DNA of 64,000 nucleotides from Euryhalocaulis sp050486445 (GTDB taxonomy: Bacteria; Pseudomonadota; Alphaproteobacteria; Caulobacterales; Maricaulaceae), in contig JBJHDH010000013.1 of assembly GCA_050486445.1 (NCBI GenBank), positions 1 through 64,000 of the forward strand. The letters run 5' to 3'. The notes under the pieces are model-generated. The model was not told the origin of the DNA, ran no database searches, and worked only from the letters and a program-made list of their open reading frames with translations. A program made the translations under genes and the position numbers. Of the stretch, positions 1 to 8,077 are shown in pieces (positions within the stretch are counted from its first letter, which is position 1; each line of letters opens with the position of its first letter).

Positions 1-2
1 GC

Positions 3-1184
3 GTGCTGGAAGGGCTGACGCGCTTCGGCTGGGATCCCGTGCGCGAAGGCGATAATCCTATCGGCCTGAAAAAGGACGGCGCCTCGATCAGCCTGGAGCC
101 GGGCGGCCAGTTCGAGCTTTCCGGCGCCCCACTGGAAACCATCCACCAGACCTGCACGGAGGTCGGCCAGCATCTGCGCGAAGTGCGCGAAGTGGCCGAT
201 GCAAGCGGCGCCGGATTCCTCGCCCTCGGCTTCACGCCCACATGGCGGCGCGAAGACATGCCGGTGATGCCAAAGACGCGCTATCGCATCATGAAGGCCT
301 ATATGCCGAAGGTGGGCGGCCTTGGCCTCGACATGATGTTCCGCACCGCCACGGTGCAGGCCAATCTGGATTTTCTGGACGAGGCGGACATGGCGCTGAA
401 AATGCGCGTCAGCCTCGCGCTGCAACCCATCGCCACGGCGCTGTTCGCCAATTCGCCCTTCACCGAAGGAAAGCCGAACGGATACCGTTCCTGGCGCGCC
501 CATATCTGGAGTGACACCGACGCTTTGCGCACCGGCATGCTGCCTTTCGCATTCGAGGACGGATTCGGTTTCGAGCGCTATGTGGACTTTGCGCTGGACG
601 CGCCGATGTATTTTGTCGTGCGCGATGGCGCGCTGATTGATGTCAGCGGCGAGAGCTTCCGCGCCTTTCTGGATGGCGCCTTGCCGCAACTGCCCGGCGA
701 AAAGCCGACTCTGGGCGACTGGGAGACGCATCTTTCCACCATCTTCCCCGAAGTGCGGCTGAAGACCTTTCTGGAAATGCGCGGGGCGGACGCAGGTAAC
801 TGGGCCAGCCTGTGCGCGCTGCCGGCCTTCTGGACCGGCATCCTCTATGATTCCGATGCGCTTTCCGCCGCGTGGGACATGGTGAAGGACTGGACCGCGG
901 AGGAGCGCGAGCAGATGCGGCGCGGCGTGGCGAAGACGGCGCTGCGCACGCCGTTCCGCGGCCGCGCCGTGCGCGATCTGGCGCTGGAGGCGCTGGGCCT
1001 CGCCAAGGCCGGACTGCGCGCGCGGGCGCGGCTGAACGAAAAGGGCGAGGACGAGGCGGTCTTCCTGACCGGGCTGGAGGAAATCGCAGACAGCGGCCGC
1101 GCGCCGGCCGACCATCTGCTGGACCTCTATCACGGCGAATGGGGCGGCGACGTCGATCCGATCTTCCGCGAAATGGCGTACTGA
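3..1184 (+). CDS. gshA: Glutamate-cysteine ligase, plant/alphaproteobacterial type (5'-truncated)
   Basis: The protein resembles the class II (plant/alphaproteobacterial) glutamate-cysteine ligases, which make gamma-glutamylcysteine, the first step of glutathione synthesis in the cytoplasm. About 393 residues are visible, while the family is usually about 450, and the window starts inside the gene. The GTG at position 3 is therefore only the first codon in frame, not the real start. Recognisable family stretches include GLTRFGWDPV near the left edge, LEPGGQFELSGAPL (about residues 31-44), FRTATVQANLDF and the tail LLDLYHGEWGGDVDPIFREMAY. The frame is open to a TGA. The next gene is convergent 9 bases downstream. 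Substrates and role are inferred from family membership. Confidence 0.93.
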   Translation: MLEGLTRFGWDPVREGDNPIGLKKDGASISLEPGGQFELSGAPLETIHQTCTEVGQHLREVREVADASGAGFLALGFTPTWRREDMPVMPKTRYRIMKAYMPKVGGLGLDMMFRTATVQANLDFLDEADMALKMRVSLALQPIATALFANSPFTEGKPNGYRSWRAHIWSDTDALRTGMLPFAFEDGFGFERYVDFALDAPMYFVVRDGALIDVSGESFRAFLDGALPQLPGEKPTLGDWETHLSTIFPEVRLKTFLEMRGADAGNWASLCALPAFWTGILYDSDALSAAWDMVKDWTAEEREQMRRGVAKTALRTPFRGRAVRDLALEALGLAKAGLRARARLNEKGEDEAVFLTGLEEIADSGRAPADHLLDLYHGEWGGDVDPIFREMAY

Positions 1185-1193
1185 ATCGCCCGC

Positions 1194-1550
1194 TTATTCG
1201 CGTCCCATCGTGAAGACCGGCGCAAAGCAGCCGCAGATCAGGCGGCCGGCGTCGAACGGAATCTCCGCCGCCGTCTCCAGAACGCCATCGGCGTGCATTC
1301 TCGCCTCGGCCTCGTAGAAGCGCTCCCTGTCGGGCCAGACCTGCCAGGTGAACACGATTTTCTCTCCCGGCTGCGCATCGACGGCGCGGCGGAAATCGGT
1401 GCGCTTGCCGTCAGGAACATTGTCCTCCCACGCCTCGACGACCTCGATGCACCCGTATCGTTTGAAAACCTTCGCTCCGTTCTCGGCCCATTCGCGATAG
1501 GCGTCCATCCGGTCCTCCGGCACGGGAGTCACGAGTCCGGCGATATACAT
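1194..1550 (-). CDS. YbaA-like DUF1428 family protein
   Basis: A small cytoplasmic protein of 118 residues matching the DUF1428/YbaA family (dimeric alpha-beta barrel type). Family signatures are VPEDRMDAYREWAENGAKVFKRYG, EAWEDNVPDGKRTDFRRAV and the C-terminal PFDAGRLICGCFAP. The biochemical function of the family is not established. I chose the ATG at 1550 (MYIAGLV...) because an AGGAG sequence lies about 8 bases upstream; a longer open frame upstream adds residues unlike the family. It is probably co-transcribed with the exported enzymes to its right, starting 11 bases after the stop of the NTF2-like gene. Confidence 0.85.
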   Translation of the reverse strand: MYIAGLVTPVPEDRMDAYREWAENGAKVFKRYGCIEVVEAWEDNVPDGKRTDFRRAVDAQPGEKIVFTWQVWPDRERFYEAEARMHADGVLETAAEIPFDAGRLICGCFAPVFTMGRE

Positions 1551-1561
1551 GTCGGAAACTC

Positions 1562-2047
1562 CTATTCTTGTTCCGGGTGCAGCTCGAACAGCACGTTGAC
1601 GATTTTCCACTCGCCGTCCCATTTCGCCATGTGCAGATAATCGACCCAGCGCGACGCATAGATGCGCGCGCTGGCGGCGTTTCCATGCATGTCGAGGATG
1701 GTCACGTCCTTGTGCCGGATCTCCTCCGGCGTGCTCGCGCCATAGGCCGCGCGTGTGTCCTGCACCAGACTCATCGCCCCCATATGATCCAGGATCGAGC
1801 GGCCGGTATCGGGGTCGGTGATGACGATGCGCTTGGCCAGTTCGGGATGCAGCGCCCGCTCCATGCGCGCCGCGTCGCCGTCATACCAGCCCTCGATATA
1901 GTCCAGCGCCGTGGCGATGATCGCCGCCTCGTCCGCCGCGCGCTGCGTATCCTCCTGCGCCAGCGCGGGCGGAGCCAGCATCAGGGCCACAATCGCGAGA
2001 ATGGCGGAAACAGCCTGTCTTGCTGAAAATTTCATGCGCGCCCCCAT
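1562..2047 (-). CDS. Secreted NTF2-like / lumazine-binding-fold protein
   Basis: 161 residues with an N-terminal Sec signal (hydrophobic AVSAILAIVALMLAPPALA, probable cleavage after ALA before QEDTQ). The mature domain is a nuclear-transport-factor-2-like fold of the putative-lumazine-binding type: IIATALDYIEGWYDGDAARMERALHPELAKR, ILDMHGNAASARIYASRWVDYLHMAKWDGEWKIVNVLFELHPE. These small cone-shaped domains often bind hydrophobic ligands or act as isomerase-like enzymes, but no substrate can be read here. The start at 2047 has a GAGGA ribosome site and lies 2 bases after the stop of the esterase-like gene, which suggests translational coupling. A second ATG at 2035 is possible. Confidence 0.8.
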   Translation of the reverse strand: MGARMKFSARQAVSAILAIVALMLAPPALAQEDTQRAADEAAIIATALDYIEGWYDGDAARMERALHPELAKRIVITDPDTGRSILDHMGAMSLVQDTRAAYGASTPEEIRHKDVTILDMHGNAASARIYASRWVDYLHMAKWDGEWKIVNVLFELHPEQE

Positions 2048-2049
2048 CG

Positions 2050-3531
2050 TTAATCCTCAAAGCCGGGCGGAAGCGGCACGCGCACCGCGTCCGGATGGAT
2101 CGGACAGGCTTCTCTGACCGTTCCCGTATAGAAGAAAATGTCGAACGCCTCCGCCGGAACCGTGGTCTGCACGCCGCCCGCCTGAAATCCCTGCGGCTGA
2201 CGAAGCCATTCGGCGACGTTCGGTGGCGCGGCGCGCATGTCCAGATAGAAGTGCGGAACCCCGATCCGGGCCAGCATCCCGTCCAGCGATGTCGCGCGCG
2301 GTCTTGGGACCGGCAGCACCATCTGCATATTGCAGGCGGTATCGCCCTCCGCGACCATATTGGCGACGCCGACCCAATCGTCGCCGTGGCGCGCTTTCAT
2401 TTCGGCGCCGAAGGGCAGGACCGGGTCGCCATCGCCAGCGCGGATGGGCGCCGTGGCGATATGAAAACGGGATGCGAAGACCAGAATTTTCGCGTCGTTT
2501 CCCAGCCGTTCCAGAATCCATTCCATATTATCGGCCATGGCGCGCGAGCGTCCTTCCTGCGCGCCATCGCCAAACGCCGGACCCTGATCGGGCGACCAGC
2601 CGGCCGGAACCGCCGCGCGCAAAAAGGCGTCGGTCTGGCGCGCGGCAATGGCGGCGCGCAGGCCCCATGCATAGTCTTCCGGCGAACTGGCGGCTTCATA
2701 GGCCAGCGGATATTGCTCGATCCGCGCAATCAGGTCGGCGATGGCGGCGGTCAGCAAATCACGCTCGGCGGCGGTCAGGCTGGAATATTGAAGCTGCGTC
2801 GCCAGCGCGGCGCGGTCGGCCTCCGGCACTTCGGCGCACCACGGCCCGCCTTCCGCAATGCACATCGCACCGGCCAGATCCCAGAACAGCGCCGGCAGGA
2901 TCGGTTCAAGCCGCGTGTCGAATTCCGCCGCGGCGTCCGGATCGACACGTTCCAGAAAGGAAAGCGCCTCGCGCAGCGGCGTATCAACGCCGCGTTCGGC
3001 CAGCCGGTTCTGCGGCGTTCCCGATACATCGAAGCTGATAAAGCGGAGCTTCCGCGTTTCGCTACGGTTCACATTGGCGTCGCGCATCCAGCGGACCAGA
3101 TCGCGGTTGGCGTCATATTCGTGAAATCCCATGCCGACGCCCCGCGCCATCACGCGGTCGAAATCACCGGGTCCGCCGCGCACATAATCATCGACAACCC
3201 GGCTTTCGATGATGCCGGACTCGATGGCGATGGCGGTAAAACCCTTTTCCTCGACCAGATAGCGGAACAGAAGATTGCGCATCTCCAGCGGTTCGGCGCC
3301 GCCATGCACGGCTTCGCTGACCGCGACGATGCGGGCGTCGCCGACCATCTCTCCGAACGCCGCCAGATCGTCCAGCGCCGCGTCCATATCGAGTGTGGCG
3401 ACCGGATGCAGCGCCTCCGCCGCCCAGGCGGTGAACGCCGCGCCGCCATCTTCCTGCGCCAGCGCGGGCGGCGATGCGGTGAGCGCGAGGGGCAGGGCCG
3501 CTGTGAGAAGCAAATTGCGAATATCCGGCAT
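2050..3531 (-). CDS. Exported erythromycin-esterase-like hydrolase
   Basis: 493 residues with a signal peptide (LLLTAALPLALTASPPALA, cleavage before QEDGG), then an erythromycin-esterase-family domain. The E-x-x-H motif (SEAVHG, E73 and H76) and the downstream IAIESG glutamate (E104) sit at the spacing seen in the family's metal-independent hydrolases. Other family blocks are LLFRYLVEEKGFTAIAIESG and a C-terminal region with FHIATAPIR and MVLPVPRP. Many members do not act on macrolides, so the substrate is unknown. The ATG at 3531 has AGGAG at a good distance. An upstream in-frame ATG at 3582 would overlap the neighbouring gene's stop and lacks a convincing ribosome site. It is probably in one operon with the oxidoreductase upstream. 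Confidence 0.85.
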   Translation of the reverse strand: MPDIRNLLLTAALPLALTASPPALAQEDGGAAFTAWAAEALHPVATLDMDAALDDLAAFGEMVGDARIVAVSEAVHGGAEPLEMRNLLFRYLVEEKGFTAIAIESGIIESRVVDDYVRGGPGDFDRVMARGVGMGFHEYDANRDLVRWMRDANVNRSETRKLRFISFDVSGTPQNRLAERGVDTPLREALSFLERVDPDAAAEFDTRLEPILPALFWDLAGAMCIAEGGPWCAEVPEADRAALATQLQYSSLTAAERDLLTAAIADLIARIEQYPLAYEAASSPEDYAWGLRAAIAARQTDAFLRAAVPAGWSPDQGPAFGDGAQEGRSRAMADNMEWILERLGNDAKILVFASRFHIATAPIRAGDGDPVLPFGAEMKARHGDDWVGVANMVAEGDTACNMQMVLPVPRPRATSLDGMLARIGVPHFYLDMRAAPPNVAEWLRQPQGFQAGGVQTTVPAEAFDIFFYTGTVREACPIHPDAVRVPLPPGFED

Positions 3532-3578
3532 CGTCGCTTCTCCTGTCTTGTGCATTCCAGTCATGCTACGTCTTCCGG

Positions 3579-4760
3579 TCATGTCTGAGTGAAGAGGCTG
3601 GCCACGCGCGCGGCCGCCTCGCGGGCTTCGTCATGGTCCACGGCCTCGCTGGCGTCGCCATAGCCGCGCATGTTTCCGCCATCGAGCATTTGCAGACAGA
3701 CGCCGTCGCTGCGCGGCAGCACATAGATATTGCGATAGGTGAGTCCGTAATTCAGTTCCGGCTGCGGGACGAGCCAGGCGATCTGGCCGCGCACCGGGGT
3801 CAGGCTTTCGTCGCGCCACAGCGCCCGCGCGCCATAGCCGGTGCAGTTGATGATCGTCTTTTGCGGCAGGTCCGCGAATTCCGACGGGTGATGGAATTCT
3901 CGTTGCTCCATCCGCCCGCCGGCCATGCGGAAATCGCTCATCAGCCTGTGCGCATAGGCGGAGATATTGAACATCATCATCGGCTGCCGCCGCGCGAAGG
4001 GCGCGCCGAATGGCGCATCGGGCGCGGAAAGGGTTTCCTGCGCCGGGGTCACATCGCGCAGCCGCGCGAAATAGGAGGCGAATTGCAGCGCCGGTCCCAC
4101 GGGCTGCGCCGGCTGGGCGGGCGGCGCCGGGGGCTGATCGCCTGGCACGATATACTGGTCGATCCAGCGCACCGGATCGCCGGGCAGGCCGAGCAGGGAG
4201 CGATAGGTGCGCCAGGAGGTGCGCGCCATCTCCTCCCACAGATCGCCGAAGGATGGCGGCGCCGCGTCGCGCAATGCGATGCGGGAATCGGGACTCCATG
4301 TTCCGGTGGCGCGCCATGAGGGCGAGCGGGGCAGAGGCTCGCGCGCATAGATCGTCACCTGCGCGCCGGCCTGCTGCGCCAGCAGCGCCGATGTAATGCC
4401 CAGCGCGCCGCAGCCGATCACCGCGATCTCGCGCGGCGAATTTTGCATCGCCCGGCGCACCGCGATCGTGCCGGAGCCCCAGGAGAGTGACCAGCCGCTG
4501 CCGCCATGCCCGTAATTATGGATCACCAGCGCATCGCCCACGGTCTCTGTATCGAGCCTTGGACCGGCGGCGCGGAACGGGCGCAGACAGACCGTGATGT
4601 CGAAAATACGGTCCGGCGAGGCGCGCAGCGGCGCAAGCCGGGACACCGCCCCGCCGGGTATCGCAACGTCCGGTCCGTTTGCGGTTGCGCAGCCAGCAAG
4701 GGCCGGCAGGCCCGCGCCGATCAGCCCGGCCGAGGCTTTCAGAAAACGGCGGCGGTCCAA
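3579..4760 (-). CDS. Tat-exported D-amino-acid-oxidase-like FAD oxidoreductase with permuted motif order
   Basis: 393 residues. The N-terminus is a twin-arginine signal (DRRRFLKASAG) followed by a possible lipobox (LAGC24). The rest has all the landmarks of the D-amino-acid oxidase (DAO) FAD family, but rotated. RPFRAAGPRL (60-69) and VIHNYGHGGSGWSLSWGSG (79-97), normally C-terminal, come first. The Rossmann dinucleotide motif AVIGCGALG (113-121), normally N-terminal, comes next. The chain ends with INCTGYGARALW (304-315), TPVRGQI (321-327) and YVLPR (346-350). This implies oxidative deamination or oxidation of a small amine or amino acid in the periplasm. The substrate is unknown. It heads the minus-strand gene set 3579-1194. 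Confidence 0.82.
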   Translation of the reverse strand: MDRRRFLKASAGLIGAGLPALAGCATANGPDVAIPGGAVSRLAPLRASPDRIFDITVCLRPFRAAGPRLDTETVGDALVIHNYGHGGSGWSLSWGSGTIAVRRAMQNSPREIAVIGCGALGITSALLAQQAGAQVTIYAREPLPRSPSWRATGTWSPDSRIALRDAAPPSFGDLWEEMARTSWRTYRSLLGLPGDPVRWIDQYIVPGDQPPAPPAQPAQPVGPALQFASYFARLRDVTPAQETLSAPDAPFGAPFARRQPMMMFNISAYAHRLMSDFRMAGGRMEQREFHHPSEFADLPQKTIINCTGYGARALWRDESLTPVRGQIAWLVPQPELNYGLTYRNIYVLPRSDGVCLQMLDGGNMRGYGDASEAVDHDEAREAAARVASLFTQT

Positions 4761-5081
4761 CGGCTTTTTCTCCCCGCTCTGTCCGCCGTCATGGGACGCC
4801 TTCCGGGGCGCGCGATCAAGGCTGCGCGTTACGCCCAGGTATCGTTTGGGTCACAGTTATAGTCACTACGGCGCTGGCTGGTCCGGTCCGGCGGAGCATG
4901 GCGTTACATGAGTTCCCGTACCCTGGTATGCAAAAGATGCTGGGGAACCTCCGCGCGATCCATACGTAATGATGACGCGCCGGGCGGCGCGCAGATGCGC
5001 TCCAGCGCTGTTGTTGTGACTTTACAGCAATATTATTCCGTGAGCCTATGACATAACTTTGAAAGAATTGGAGTAATAAAT
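4761..5081. other. Divergent intergenic region, AT-rich right half
   Basis: 321 bases between two divergent genes with no supported coding sequence. The right third (about 5015-5085) is clearly AT-rich against the surrounding GC-rich DNA and leads into the methyltransferase-like gene. A GTCAC direct repeat with a 12-base period lies around 4850-4866. I could not place a -35/-10 pair at normal spacing with confidence. Promoters for both flanking genes must lie here or inside the genes. Confidence 0.5.
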
Positions 5082-5984
5082 ATGCAGATAGCCCGGACTG
5101 CGGAGTATGATAAATTTGGGCTTGAGCATGATGAAACTGGAAAGGTTGTCTTTGATGATATTTATTGCCGCGCTGACCCCTCTGAATATTATCTTACGCT
5201 TCAGCGATACAATTATATCATTCCCACGGTCGCCAAGCCGGTTTTCTCGGCGCTTTACGATGCGTACAGGCTCGCCCGCCCGACCGGGCGGCTGAAAATC
5301 GTCGATGTTGGCTGTTCCTATGGCGTGAACGCAGTGCTGCAACGCTGGGGTCTGACCCTGGCCGAGCTGACCGGGCGCTATGCCGGTCTCAGCGCCAATC
5401 GTGTACCCTCCGAAGAAATCATCGAGCAGGACCGGCTGTGGCTGACCTCCCGGCCCGAACAGCTCGCGGCGGATTTTATCGGCGCGGATATTGCGCACCC
5501 GGCGGTGGATTACGCCTGCGCGGTGGGCGCGCTGGCCGCCGGTCTCGCCGCCAATCTGGAAACGGAAGAGCTGGACCCCGCCGGCCGGGAGGCGGTGGAG
5601 GGGGCGGATTTCCTGATCTCCACCGGCGCCATCGGCTATGTCGGTGAAAATACCTATCGCCGCCTGCTGGACGGCGCGGGCGGGCGGCCATGGCTGGTCA
5701 GCTTTGTACTGCGCATGTTCGATTACGGACCCATCGCGGATGTTTGCGCGGAGCGCGGCTATGTCACCGAATATCTGGACGGGCTGATCTTCGCCCAGCG
5801 CCGCTTTGCCGACGCGCATGAGCGTGACGAATGCTTTGCCCGGCTGAAGGCGCTGGGCCGCGAGCCGGGTCCGCTGGAGCATTCCGGCTGGTTCTCCGCC
5901 AATGTTTATGTCTCCCGCCCGGAAGAGGATGCGGAGATTTCGGCGATGGACCTTCTGCCGGTACACGCCGCCACACGCATCTGA
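5082..5984 (+). CDS. SAM-dependent methyltransferase-like protein, orphan
   Basis: 300 residues. The only clear motif is a class I methyltransferase motif I, LKIVDVGCSYGVNAVL (about residues 71-86), preceded by NYIIPTVAKPVFSALYDAYR and followed by a Rossmann-like half with FLISTGAIGYVGENTYRRLL and PWLVSFVLRMFDYGPI. The likely role is methyl transfer from S-adenosylmethionine, but acceptor and pathway are unknown and no partner gene is adjacent. The ATG at 5082 has GGAG about 9 bases upstream. The first ~150 coding bases are markedly AT-richer than the remainder, and a stretch of unusual codons suggests acquisition or a fused 5' end. A small-molecule or lipid methyltransferase is one option; loss of catalysis is another. 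Confidence 0.7.
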   Translation: MQIARTAEYDKFGLEHDETGKVVFDDIYCRADPSEYYLTLQRYNYIIPTVAKPVFSALYDAYRLARPTGRLKIVDVGCSYGVNAVLQRWGLTLAELTGRYAGLSANRVPSEEIIEQDRLWLTSRPEQLAADFIGADIAHPAVDYACAVGALAAGLAANLETEELDPAGREAVEGADFLISTGAIGYVGENTYRRLLDGAGGRPWLVSFVLRMFDYGPIADVCAERGYVTEYLDGLIFAQRRFADAHERDECFARLKALGREPGPLEHSGWFSANVYVSRPEEDAEISAMDLLPVHAATRI

Positions 5985-6018
5985 CGGGTCTCGCTGGCGG
6001 GTTTGGCCGGAACGCGCC

Positions 6019-6384
6019 TTAGCGTTTCGCGGCTTTCAGCAGCAATACCGGGTCCAGCTCCAGACGCTCCATCCGCTCCAGAATCTGCGGCCATTCCTCG
6101 CGCAGGAATTGCTTTTGCTGACGCTTCAGCAGCGCGTCGCGCACGCCTTCCTTCACGATCATGCCGACGCCGCGGCGCTTTTCGGTGAGGTCGAACCGGG
6201 AGAGTTCCTGCACCGCCTTGGAGGCGGTCAGCGGATTGACGCCATATTCGCTGGCGAGCTGGCGCACAGAGGGCATCAGCTCTCCCTCGCGATAGGCGCC
6301 ATCCAGAATGCGCGCGATCATCAGTTCCACAAGCTGGCGATAGATCGGCGTGTCTTCGCTCCAGGTCTGCGCGGCGGCGGTCAT
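6019..6384 (-). CDS. GntR-family regulator, YtrA subfamily
   Basis: 121 residues: an N-terminal winged helix-turn-helix (PIYRQLVELMIARILDGAYREGELMPSVRQLASEYGVNPLTASKAVQEL, about 13-61; wing FDLTEKRRGVGMIVKEG) and only a short C-terminal helix pair, the layout of YtrA-type GntR proteins that control ABC transporters. It is divergent from the adaptor-ATPase-permease operon, and an inverted repeat sits between them, so it is probably the operon's local repressor. The ATG at 6384 gives a family-typical length but has a weak ribosome site. A TTG 22 codons upstream, preceded by GGGGA, is an alternative start. The effector is unknown. Confidence 0.88.
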   Translation of the reverse strand: MTAAAQTWSEDTPIYRQLVELMIARILDGAYREGELMPSVRQLASEYGVNPLTASKAVQELSRFDLTEKRRGVGMIVKEGVRDALLKRQQKQFLREEWPQILERMERLELDPVLLLKAAKR

Positions 6385-6498
6385 CGTCTCGGTCTCAATC
6401 CCGGTCCCGGTTCGGCGGTCGGCTGGCGGTTCGTCATCCAATGCGATTCCCCGATTACAGGATATTGACGCCGGGCGCCACAGGGTGATACGGTCCTC

Positions 6499-6520
6499 GT
6501 GTATTATGACGGCAATACAC
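6499..6520. promoter_or_regulatory. Inverted-repeat operator candidate for the GntR/YtrA regulator
   Basis: A perfect inverted repeat GTGTATT-N8-AATACAC lies between the GntR gene (start 6384) and the efflux operon (start 6585). It has the symmetry and AT-centred half-sites expected for GntR/YtrA-type operators, and it is the only perfect repeat of this length in the interval. Binding is an inference. Confidence 0.6.
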
Positions 6521-6584
6521 AAGATGGGCCTGAAGGCGGCCCAGCGCAGGCGGATCGCAAACCAAAGGCCGGATCGCAAACCAG

Positions 6585-8054
6585 ATGACCGAAACCGGAC
6601 CATCCAAATTCGCGCGCATCCGGCTGGCGATCCGGGGCGAGGGGGCGGAGGCTGCCCAGCCGGACGCCCCGGCCGCGGCCTCGTCCGGCTCTTCCCCCGA
6701 TCCCGCACCGGGAACAGGGCAGGCCGCCCCGGAGGCGCAGTCCCAAAAGCCGCCGGAAGCGCAACCGCTCTCCAGCATGGACCGGCGGGTGAAGTTGCGC
6801 CGCATCACGCCAAAGCGGGTCGCGGCCGCCGCCGCCCTCGCCGTGCTGCTGCTGGCGGGCGGGATCTTCTATGCGCGCTATGGCCTGACCAGCGCCCTCA
6901 GCGTGGATGGCGAGCGGCTGAGCGTCGCGCCGGTGCGGCTGGCCGTGTTTCAGGAATATATCCCGGTCACCGGCAATATCGTCCCCGCGCACACCGTCTA
7001 TCTGGACGCGGTGGAGGGCGGCCAGGTCACAGACGTGATCGCCGAGGAAGGCCAGATGGTGGAGGCGGGCGATCCGCTGCTGGAGCTGCGCAACCCGGAC
7101 CTGCAATTGCGGCTGGTCGAGGCCGAGGCGCGCCTGACCGAGCAGATCAATAATCTGAACACCCGCCGGCTTTCCGCCGAGCAGGAGCATCTCCGGTTTC
7201 AGGAGCGGCTGATCTCGCTCGATGAGCAGATCATCACGCTGGAGCGCGATCTGGCGCGCAATGAACGCCTGCTCGCCGCCGACGCCGTTGCGGCCAAGAC
7301 GGTGGAGGACATGCGCGACCAGCTGGAGGGGCTGCGCAATGTGCGCGCCACGGTGCTGGAGGCCCAGCGCATCAATCGCGAAATGCAGACCAACCAGACC
7401 GCGCAGATGCAGGTCTCGGTCGACGCCATCTCCGCCAATCTGGAAGTGGCGCGGGAAAATCTGGACAATCTGGTGATGCGCGCGCCCATACAGGGTCAGC
7501 TCACCATCTTTGACGCCAATCTGGGCGAGGCGAAAATGCGCGGCCAGCGCATCGGCCAGATCGACGATATCGGCGCCTTCAAGGTCAGCGCGATGGTGGA
7601 CGAGTTCTATCTCGGCCGCGTTCTGCCGGGCCAGAGCGCCAGCGTGCGCATCGGCGGGCGGGACGTCGCGCTGGAGGTCGACAAGGTCTATCCGAATGTG
7701 CGCGAGCGGCAGTTTCAGATTGATCTGGAATTCGCCGGCGAGGCGCCGCCGGGCCTGCGGCGCGGTCAGACGCTGCGCATGAATCTGGAAATCGGCGCGC
7801 AGTCCGAAAGCCTGACCGCCGCCAACGGCCCGTGGGTGGACGACACCGGCGGAGTCTGGGCCTTCGTGCTGACGCAGGACGGCGCAACGGCCTATCGCCG
7901 CGCCGTGGGGATCGGCCGGCGCAATCCGGACATGGTGGAAGTGCTGAGCGGGCTGGAGGCGGGCGAGCGCCTGATCGTCTCGTCCTACGCCCAGCTTGGC
8001 GATTTTGACCGTATCGACATTCGTGGATCAACCATCGGCGCCGCGGCGCGGTAA
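6585..8054 (+). CDS. Efflux periplasmic adaptor (HlyD/MacA-type) of ABC exporter
   Basis: 489 residues. A long proline/alanine-rich cytoplasmic N-terminus (about 1-75) precedes one membrane anchor (about 79-97, VAAAAALAVLLLAGGIFYARY). Then come a barrel-sandwich/lipoyl half (NIVPAHTVYLDAVEGGQVTDVIAEEGQMVEAGDPLLEL), a predicted coiled-coil hairpin (about 165-290), the second lipoyl half (VMRAPIQGQLTIFDANLGEAKMRGQRIGQI) and beta-barrel/membrane-proximal domains. It would link the inner-membrane ABC complex to an outer-membrane channel, which is not encoded here. The gene stop overlaps a possible ATG of the ATPase by one base, so translation is coupled. Upstream at 6551-6564 and 6570-6583 a 14-base sequence is directly repeated. 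Confidence 0.9.
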   Translation: MTETGPSKFARIRLAIRGEGAEAAQPDAPAAASSGSSPDPAPGTGQAAPEAQSQKPPEAQPLSSMDRRVKLRRITPKRVAAAAALAVLLLAGGIFYARYGLTSALSVDGERLSVAPVRLAVFQEYIPVTGNIVPAHTVYLDAVEGGQVTDVIAEEGQMVEAGDPLLELRNPDLQLRLVEAEARLTEQINNLNTRRLSAEQEHLRFQERLISLDEQIITLERDLARNERLLAADAVAAKTVEDMRDQLEGLRNVRATVLEAQRINREMQTNQTAQMQVSVDAISANLEVARENLDNLVMRAPIQGQLTIFDANLGEAKMRGQRIGQIDDIGAFKVSAMVDEFYLGRVLPGQSASVRIGGRDVALEVDKVYPNVRERQFQIDLEFAGEAPPGLRRGQTLRMNLEIGAQSESLTAANGPWVDDTGGVWAFVLTQDGATAYRRAVGIGRRNPDMVEVLSGLEAGERLIVSSYAQLGDFDRIDIRGSTIGAAAR

Positions 8055-8077
8055 TGGGGAAGCCGGAAGGGAAGCAC

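Noticed and set aside
2050..3531. A true macrolide-resistance esterase
   Set aside because: Family membership alone does not show macrolide activity; the protein is exported and there are no other resistance genes.
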